Shown here: piece after piece, positions 56,713 to 64,000 of the stretch
Position numbering within the stretch: the first letter of the stretch is position 1
How the letters are laid out: the number at the start of each line of letters is the position of its first letter
Source: Desmodesmus armatus
Taxonomy: Eukaryota; Chlorophyta; Chlorophyceae; Sphaeropleales; Scenedesmaceae
Direction of reading: 5' to 3'
Assembly (NCBI GenBank): GCA_007449985.2
Contig: VIIQ02000584.1
Coordinates: 235,793 to 299,792 of the forward strand
DNA length: 64,000 bases
Made by a program: the position numbers and the translations under genes
The notes under the pieces: model-generated
Told to the model about the DNA's origin: nothing
The model's database searches: none
Seen by the model: only the letters and a program-made list of their open reading frames with translations

Positions 56713-59700
56713 CTAAATCTGTGCAGTACAGTGCGGACACTGAAATCGTTCGCAGTGGGTGCGCACTACTGGCCAAGCCTGCCGCAAGGCTTCAGCATTA
56801 GCAACGCTGCGGCCACAAACACGCATGGTCTGCAGGCCAGGCAACCCCCGCTGAAGCCAGCCTCTGCCATCTGCTGTTACGCCAGTGTGCCGCAGGTCCA
56901 GTGACTTCAGCTGCTGCATGAGTGTCGCCACTGTGGGCATGGACACATCTGTGACTTCCTTGTTGCCCTCAAGAGTAAGACCCTGCAGGCCTGCAAGCAG
57001 CAAGATGTGCAGTACAACAACACATTGGCAGACTGCAGTGGCAAGAGAATGCGTGTGCATTGACGCAAAAACCCCTGATAGGGATGTAGGGCTTGGGGTT
57101 GAGATTTTGCCCTAGGCATAGGGACAACCTTAGGCCAAGGTCTGCTTTTAACATGGGCATGGCATGGTGGCACAAGGATGGGGGTTGTGCTGTTGCAAAT
57201 TGCAACCCTGGGCAAAGTATATACTGCTGCATCAGGTCAGACATGAGAAGAGCACCAGGATATTGTATCACCCCAAAACTCGAAGGGGTGACATGGGGAG
57301 AGGAGGAGGGTTGCTACAAAAGTCAGGCACCCGGTCCACACCCCAGTCACCAGCCTACCTGTGAGGCGCAGGGCAATGACGTTGACAGCATAATCGTCCA
57401 AGTTGCAGCAGCTCAGGTTGAGGCTGGTCAGCTGCTGCAAGTCAGCAATATGTACTGTTGCTGCACGCCCCACGGGTAGGTTGCGCAGCGCCAGCCTGGT
57501 CAGGCCCGTCATGCCGGCGGCTGCCTTGGCACAGCTTGACATAGCCGAAGACGAAATGCTGCCAATCACAAGTTGCTGCCAGTAATTGGGCTTCACCCAG
57601 TGCACATCAAGATCTTTGAGCAGCTTGAGTGGCGCAAGTGCGTATGCCAGGTCAGAATGTGTGGCAGTGCTGTCACTGTGGCAGAGCAGCCGTAGGCGTG
57701 TGATGTGTGTTGCCTGGCCCACGCTGTGCAGCACACGGGATGTCACCACACCATCGTGCACACTGATGTGCTGCCAGGCCTCCGACCGCAGCAGTGGCCA
57801 TGCTTCACAGTAGTCATCAGGAGTTTCAACAGGCTCAGCAGGGCCTGTGCGGTCGTGCAGTATCATATTGACTGACTGTGAAGAAACAGGGGACACACAA
57901 GCAACACTTGGAAAGTAAGTGTAAATAGCCATCAGCGCAACACACATGCTGAAGTGATGCCAAAACTGACTGCACACCGGCCATGTGATACAAGTGCGTG
58001 AGCATATTGTTTGGCTGCTGCCAAGGCCCGCAGCACTTGGCAGCGTCACAAGTTGCCCAAAAGTCTTCCTCAAGTTTGATCGCTACATAACACAATTCGT
58101 TTGCTACAAAGCTTGGTGCAACAAAAATCTTGTCAGAGGAAGCTGTCGATAGCAGGGAGTTTCAATGCACGACAACCCCCTCACTCACTTTGAGTTTCTC
58201 CAGCACACTCAGTGACTGCAGGTGGGTCGCACTCAGGTTCCTATAGGCCACTTGCAGCGATGTCAGCTGCGTGAGCGGCCACAGCACCCCCACAGCCGCA
58301 CCGTGGCGAACAGCCACACACAGATCCAGCACGTTGGGTGGCAGTTGGTCGCCCAAGTACAGTGGGTCCCACTCGCCCTCCTCATCCTCCCAAAGGAAGT
58401 CAAGGGAGGTCACAGCCGTCAGGTGGCCAAGTCCCAGGGTGAGGGGGCGGCCAGTGGCACGGGATATTGGCGGCAGAATGCCGGCCATGTCGCCGTCCTC
58501 GTCGAAAACTGCTGCAGGGTCACTGGACAACCGGCCATTGGCACCAAGGAACAGCTGCACCAGCGAGGGCGGGAGGTATGTGCTGAGGTCAGCATAGCGG
58601 TTGAAGCCTGCTGACAAGTGAGTCAATCTGGTGAGGCCTGCAGGGTGCAGCAGCACCAGCAGTGGCAGCAGCAGTGACAGGCGCAGCATGCAATTCATGG
58701 TGAGTTAACAGATCAACTGCAACTGACCAACCATGACTCTCAACAAAGAAGTCCAAGCAACATGAGTGAGGGAGTAGTGCAACACGGTGCATTGGCCCGA
58801 GGTGCAACCCAGGTCTCAGCACCACTCTCCATATGTTGTTTTCCTACAGTTGCCTGCGCCTAGGTGGGGTGCTATGGCCTGAGCCATGCTGAGTCAGCCT
58901 CTCACCTGACAATCCTGGCAGCAGCTTGTTCACATTGCGTTGGTTGGTGCAGTGTGGCATTTTGTTGATCAAACTGTCCAGAGTTGTGAGCTGCCTGCAA
59001 CACGACAGCAAACACCAGCATCACAGTACATTGAAACTGTGTTGCAGCTGCGCCGTAGGAACGACACAGCACCGCTCCATCCCCAGTGTACTGACATGTT
59101 TTTGGCAGTGCGATACCACAAGACGCAGGCGCCAGCAGCTGCATGCTCAGTCACTGAGTAGTGTGCCACAGCTCAACACTCTTACCTAAGGGCCTGAACC
59201 ATTGGCTGTGCCTCTGCATCAGTGATACAACCTGCAGCATACAGCACACACACAACCCATGTGTCAACCCCCACAGCGGCCACAGCGGCACGAGTGCGCA
59301 ACTCACAAACCACCATCCTGCTGCCTGGGCTCCTTGGCCACCACCACCCACTCCTGGTCAGCCATCAAGCAACACATGCAAGACCATACTCTGCCTTACC
59401 CTTTGAAGCACAGTGTCCCAGCTCAACCCTACATCCTTGGCACCTGGAGCACAGTTTCCCAGCTGCGCAGCCCCTGGCACATCAGTCCTGTCAACTGCTG
59501 CTGCGCACAAACTGTAAAGCACTAGTGACATTTTACCCCCAGCTTACCATCCTGTATGGTCAGAAGTCCCTCAGGCATGACCGCATGCCCTGCAGCGCCG
59601 CGGCTCGCTCCAGCACACCCCCTGTGCATTCCAGCTTAGTGAGCTGCAGGCTGCTGCCAGCCTCCCACATGGCCCGCGCAAGCACTAATTCAGCTGCAGG

Positions 59701-60569
59701 CCAGTCAGATGCCTCAAAGTGTGCAATCAGCAGATTGGCAGTGTCCAGGTCGGCCATGAGGGCTGCATGCCGCGGCAGCCACCTGGCAAGGGCAAGAGAC
59801 AATATAGTGGAACCAAAAGTGTGCCAATAGTGTAAATCTTTTGCAGCTTTGTGTAATACTGCTAGTGTTGCAAGCACAGAGTAGGCAGCCACCCTGCAAA
59901 CTGATTGCACAACCACCAAAGGCATGAAGCAGGGAAACATCCCTGTTGTGTTTCCATGAATACCGATTTCACTGAAAAGCAGCCCTATGATGAAGCATGG
60001 CTGGGCAGCGTCAGTACACATCATACCTGGCAAAGGAGTTGAGAGTCGTCTGGATTTTCTGCCGCCAGCCGTGCAAGGTCACCGACACCTGGCCAGCCGC
60101 CTGGGCCAGCACGGTGCTGCGCATGCCTCGGCTGACGCAGGACAGCCGGCACATCAGCTGCTGGCTTAAGCCGCTGTAGTCCGTGACAACGATGCGGGCC
60201 AGCAGCACAGGCCATCCTGGGTGCAGCGCCTCCATAGCTTCACAACTGCATTGTTCCAACTGCAGGCAGGAAGGCAATGAGATACAGATGCAGTTGGGTG
60301 TCTGTCTGTAGGGTGCTGTGGGACTGACTGCACAGTGATCAGCTGTGCAGTGCAATGCAGGCTGGCGTCTGCAGGGCAGTTTGCCCTGGTCACTGCTGCC
60401 AATCTGCTGCCCTACAGCACACAGCGCCCACCTGCTGCTCCATTATGTTGATGAAGCCGCAGCTGCGTAAGCTACGCTGCTTCAACCTGCCTTGAACCAT
60501 GTCAGCCCTGAGGTGGGTGTCCAGTGAGTCTGCATATGCATGATCCATGCTCAAGCTGTCTGTCTCCAT
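56713..60569 (-). pseudogene. LRR paralogue copy B (F-box-like/LRR), best preserved, one break
   Basis: Exons on the minus strand: 60569-60432, 60259-60027, 59782-59548, 59229-59184, 58994-58906, 58637-58189, 57875-57359 and 56990-56713. All splice phases agree except around exon 3. Exon 2 is F-box-like (HPGWPVLLARIVVTDYSG, CRLSCVSRGMRSTVLAQAAG). The LRR part includes LTTLDSLINKMPHCTNQRNV, LTRLTHLSAGFNRYADLSTY, LTRLALRNLPVGR and LKSLDLRHTGVTADGRGWLQ, ending FQCPHCTAQI. Near the end of exon 3 a four-base deletion relative to copy A turns the frame into CLRDF and TGA, which would truncate the protein before most repeats. If that deletion is an assembly error the gene is whole. Function is inferred: target recognition by an SCF-type ubiquitin ligase. 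Confidence 0.7.
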
Positions 60570-61772
60570 GTTGGTGTTTGCAGGGCACTGCTGAAAAAGT
60601 GAGGCTGTATATGTGTATGATCTTACAAACGGCAAATGAGTGTATATTAGCAGCAGCAATTTGCTCTCACGTTTAGTCATACGGTGGTTGAGATCAACTT
60701 GGATGACTAAACTGCCGCTCGTTGGACTGCGACATACCTGCACAACTCAACACTACGTGTCTGCGCAATTTCCTCACCTCGTGACTTGTCAACGCAAACC
60801 TTCGGCCGGGGCAACACACCGCCACAGTCCATCTTATTGCAATTGGCTACTTACCTGTGCCAGGCTGGTGCACAAATGCTAATAACTTGGCTGTGTCTGC
60901 CATCCAGAAGCAGATTCCATTTGGTTGTTGCATGGATTTTTCAGCATGGCAAGAAGTTGCAGATACGCAAATGCATGACCCATGCTGAGCACGGCGCAGC
61001 ATGTGTGTTGATGTCTGTGCACGCTAGTGACCCGTAGCGAGCTACGCTTGTGAAGAGCTACATGCCCAGTCTCAACCGAGTCCCTGCTCCCTCAAGTTGT
61101 GGAAGGTGTTGAGGAATCAAGCATGTCTATTCATGTCGACTTGCGGCAGTGTCAATGTGTTGCTCAGTGTCTGCCAAGTGCAGTGCGGACTGGGGGCCTG
61201 GCGGTGTGAAGGGCAAGTTAGGAGGCTTGGCGGACGTGGTTACCCGTGAGTCACATGAAGGAGGGCGTCCTGCAGAGCCGTGGGCTGCTTAGGGCTCTGC
61301 ACACCAACATCTCTTTGCTGCCAAAATGCGCCACTCTACTGTGTATCAGCGGCACTAGCAGCTGTCAGAAGTTATCTGGCCCAACTTGTAGTCTGGCTTT
61401 GTACTCATGAACTGTGTTGAGCCATATCACAGCACTACACTTGGGTGCTCAGCACATTACATGACACCAAAGGCAACCTCACACAAGCACACCAGACATG
61501 ATCCATGTCCATTTAAAAACATTACATCCCAACATTGAGATGCATACAGCAAGTGCATATGCCTGCCAGGATTGCTATCACGACCCAGCCCCAACATGCA
61601 GGAAAGCCATGGCTTGATGTACAACATGATGTCCAGCAAACGAACACACCCGCTGTGCTTGAAAACCTCATAGCACACGCTGGTTCTGTGAATCTTCTCG
61701 GCATTCATATTGAGGGCTGTTGCGCTTCAACAAATCAACCCTTTGGTGCGTGGTACTGTACTGCAACAGAGC
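60570..61772. other. Upstream flank of copy B and 3' flank of copy C
   Basis: Contains the duplicated promoter-type sequence shared with copy A (to about 61070) and an AC-rich stretch from about 61440 that fits the 3' side of copy C. No other gene is recognised. Confidence 0.45.
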
Positions 61773-63999
61773 CTACTTGCGAGCACAGTGAGGGGGGCAC
61801 CGGGCCTCACAGTACACGTGCACTGCTGGCCAAGCCTTCTGCCAGCCATTAGAATCAGCAATACTGCGGCCACAAACACTCAGGTACTGCAGGCTAGGCA
61901 ACCCTTGCTGCAGCCAGTCTCTGCCGTCAGCTGTTATGGCAGTGTGCCGCAGATCCAGTGACTTCAGCTGCTGCATGAGTGTCGCCACTGTGGGCATGGA
62001 CGCATCTGGACTTCCTTGTTGCCCTCAAGGGTAAGGACCTTCAGGCCTGCAAGCAGTCAGTCACGCAATACGGCCACACATTGACAGACCCGAGTAAGGG
62101 AACAAATGCTTGTGCACGGAGGCCAGCACACCACTTAGGGTGCTGAGGCTAGGGTCGGCGATATAAAACAACTAGGTCCATCTACACTACGGAAAAAAAC
62201 ATGGTGGCAGGGGGGGTGTCTCGCAATGCACAACCAGGGCAGTAGCTACCACGTTTGCTGCAATCAGGTCAGGCACCACATGCAGACTATGCACACCGCG
62301 GCCACACATGTACCTGTGAGACGTACGGCGATGACGTTGACAGCATAGTCGTCCAACTGGCAGCAGGCCAAACTCAGGCAGGTCAGTTGCTGCAGGCTGG
62401 CGATGTCTTTAGCGGCTGCACGCTGCAACGGCAGGTTGCGCAACGTCATCGTTGTTAGGCTCGTCATGCCGGCCACCACCTTCACACAACTTGATATGGC
62501 TAATGCCAAGTCAAAGCTTCCCAAGGGAAGCTGCTGCAAGGGCGAAGTGGGATCAGGCCACTCCATCTGAAGTTCTTTGAGCAGCTTGAGTGGCGCAAGT
62601 GCGGCTGCAAGGTCAGAATGGGTGGCAGTGCTGTCACTGTGGCACAGCAGCTGCAGGCGTGTGATGTGTGATGCCTGGCGCACAGAATCCAGCACACCGG
62701 TGTCACCAGACCATTGTCTATCTCGATGCGCTGCCAGGCCGCTGACCGCAGCAGCGGCCAAGCTTCACAGTAGTCCTCGGGGGTTTCGACACGCTCAACC
62801 AGATTGCCGGGGTCTGTAGGGTCGTGCACAGTCATGTTGTATATCTGCGGAGAAACAGGGGGAGACCAGGCGAGCGTGGAAAGTCAGAGGCAACCCCCAT
62901 CGCCACAGCACACATGCTGGTCATGCACACTGCCATGCACATGCACACCATCGGATGGTGTGGTATGCGTGGTTGAGCGAGCTGGCATGTTGAGCTGCCG
63001 CAGAAGAAGAAGTCACACTATCAGCACCACAAACTATTGGCACCACACACCTGCCCAGCTGCTGAAAGCATCACCAAGGTCGCTACTAGGGCCAGAACAC
63101 TGCTGATCACAAGGGGTCTGGGCCCCCTGTCAGTTCAAGCCAAGCACTACACTCACCTTGAGGCTCTCCAGCACACTGAGTGACTGCAGATGCTCCGCGC
63201 TCAGGTGCCTGTGGGCCAAGTGCAGCTGCGTCAGCTGCTTGAGTGGCCACAGCACCCCTACAGCCGCCCCATGGCGAACAGCCACACTCAGGTACCGCAC
63301 ATTGGGTGGCAACTGGTCGCCCAAGTACAGAGGTTCCCATTCACCTCCTCGTCTTCCCACAGGAAGTCTAGCCAGGTCACAGACGTCAGGTGGGTCAAGT
63401 TGAGGGGTGAGGGGCGGCCGGTGGCGCGGGACATTGGCGGCAGAATGCCGGCCATGTCCTCGTCCTCATCGAAATCAGCTGCAGGGTCGCTGGTAGGGTT
63501 GGCACCGAGGTACAGCTCCACCAGCGAGGGCGGCAGGTATGTGCTGAGGTCAGCACAGCGGTTGAAGCCAGCCGACAAGTAGGTCAGCCTATTGAGCCTG
63601 CAGGGCGGAGCAGCAGCAGCAGCAGCAGCAGCAGCATGCAGGGGATGGAGAGTGACATGCAGCACCAGGCAGATACACTGCTGCTGACTGGCCATAACCC
63701 TGGATCATCAAGCAGCATAAAATCAAGCGTGCGACAATGCGTAGAGGTGGACCTCGTGTACAGGCGCCTGGGAATTGTCAATTCACACTAGAACTTCACT
63801 GCTTCATATGCCATTGCTTCCAAACGCTGACGGTTGCACAGCGTGGCTGGTTGCAGTCCGCCACATTTTTACACAACACTCAGGCATGTCACTGCAAGTC
63901 ATTGTGGTACAGACTGTGCCCTACAAGTCACCCTCTGACCTGACAGTCCTGGCAGGAGCTTGTTCACGTTTTCGCTCATTGTCGTCGTATGACGCGTAA
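61773..63999 (-). pseudogene. LRR paralogue copy C, partial and frame-broken
   Basis: Visible exons on the minus strand: the end of the small exon at 63940 (VNKLLPGLS), 63597-63157, 62844-62314 and 62046-61773; the 5' part lies outside the window. Relative to copies A and B it has one-base losses after the acceptor at 63597, in the acidic stretch near 63345 (EDEE/GEWEPLYL), near 62700 (GLVT/VLDSVRQ), and near 62010 (shortly before MPTVATLMQQLKSLDL). The donor at 63939 is GTCAGA rather than GTGAGA. With four breaks this copy is probably not functional unless the assembly is faulty. Confidence 0.7.
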
Positions 64000-64000
64000 T

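Larger units (their letters stand above)
51904..63999 (-). repeat. Tandem array of three ~5-kb LRR gene units
   Basis: Units A (51904-~56040), B (56713-~61070) and C (61773 to beyond 63999) share exon order, intron positions and upstream flanks. Sequence around GTGCACGCTAGTGACC and AAGAGCTACA near 55930-56030 recurs near 61017-61060, so promoter regions were duplicated with the genes. Confidence 0.85.

Overview
This window looks like nuclear DNA of a green alga (Chlorophyta; Sphaeropleales or Scenedesmaceae is my guess from style, not a proven assignment). The reasons are many short exons with GT-AG introns, sense-strand TGTAA motifs that resemble the chlorophyte poly(A) signal, CAG/GCN-rich exons (poly-Gln, -Ala, -Ser), plastid-type N-termini, and plant/algal families (RecN homologue, FAX/TMEM14, CBM20, B3, DUF506). 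I see no tRNA, rRNA, CRISPR array or bacterial operon. Gene models were built by hand from splice sites, codon phase and protein motifs.

Layout: 1-216 (+) is the end of an unknown gene. 1543-3664 (-) is a DTW-domain tRNA-uridine modification enzyme. 4316-11882 (+) is a ten-exon, organelle-type RecN. 12.3-16.1 kb has no confident gene but holds a foldback-like element with huge polypyrimidine/polypurine tracts and a possible signal-peptide exon. 16113-20407 (-) is a METTL21-type (Methyltransf_16) methyltransferase. 20904-23082 (+) is a plastid FAX/TMEM14 protein. 23899-25156 (-) is a plastid-type zinc-ribbon protein. 25545-29575 (+) is a coiled-coil protein with a C-terminal CBM20 starch-binding domain. 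33840-35278 (-) is a small Cys-rich secreted, possibly GPI-anchored protein. 39480-41754 (-) is a DUF506 (PDDEXK_6) protein. 42158-44284 (+) is an unknown helical protein. 45111-47695 (+) is a B3-domain transcription factor. 51904-63999 (-) is a tandem array of three F-box-like/LRR paralogues, all carrying reading-frame breaks; the third runs off the window.

Three themes run across genes. First, introns of at least five unrelated genes contain tandem, decaying copies of the adjoining exon edge with its splice site. Second, flanks downstream of stop codons are GT-rich on the sense strand for hundreds of bases to about 4 kb, and between convergent genes the skew flips between a plus-strand and a minus-strand TGTAA, which suggests very long 3' UTRs. 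Third, several genes (RecN, METTL21, DUF506, DTW, LRR) show frame breaks at otherwise conserved places, while neighbours (FAX, zinc ribbon, CBM20, Cys-rich, B3, helical protein) are intact in every exon phase; assembly indels or gene decay must be separated. The genes do not form one pathway; divergent pairs with 0.4-0.7 kb between starts (DTW/RecN, METTL21/FAX, zinc ribbon/CBM20, DUF506/helical protein) probably share promoter regions.
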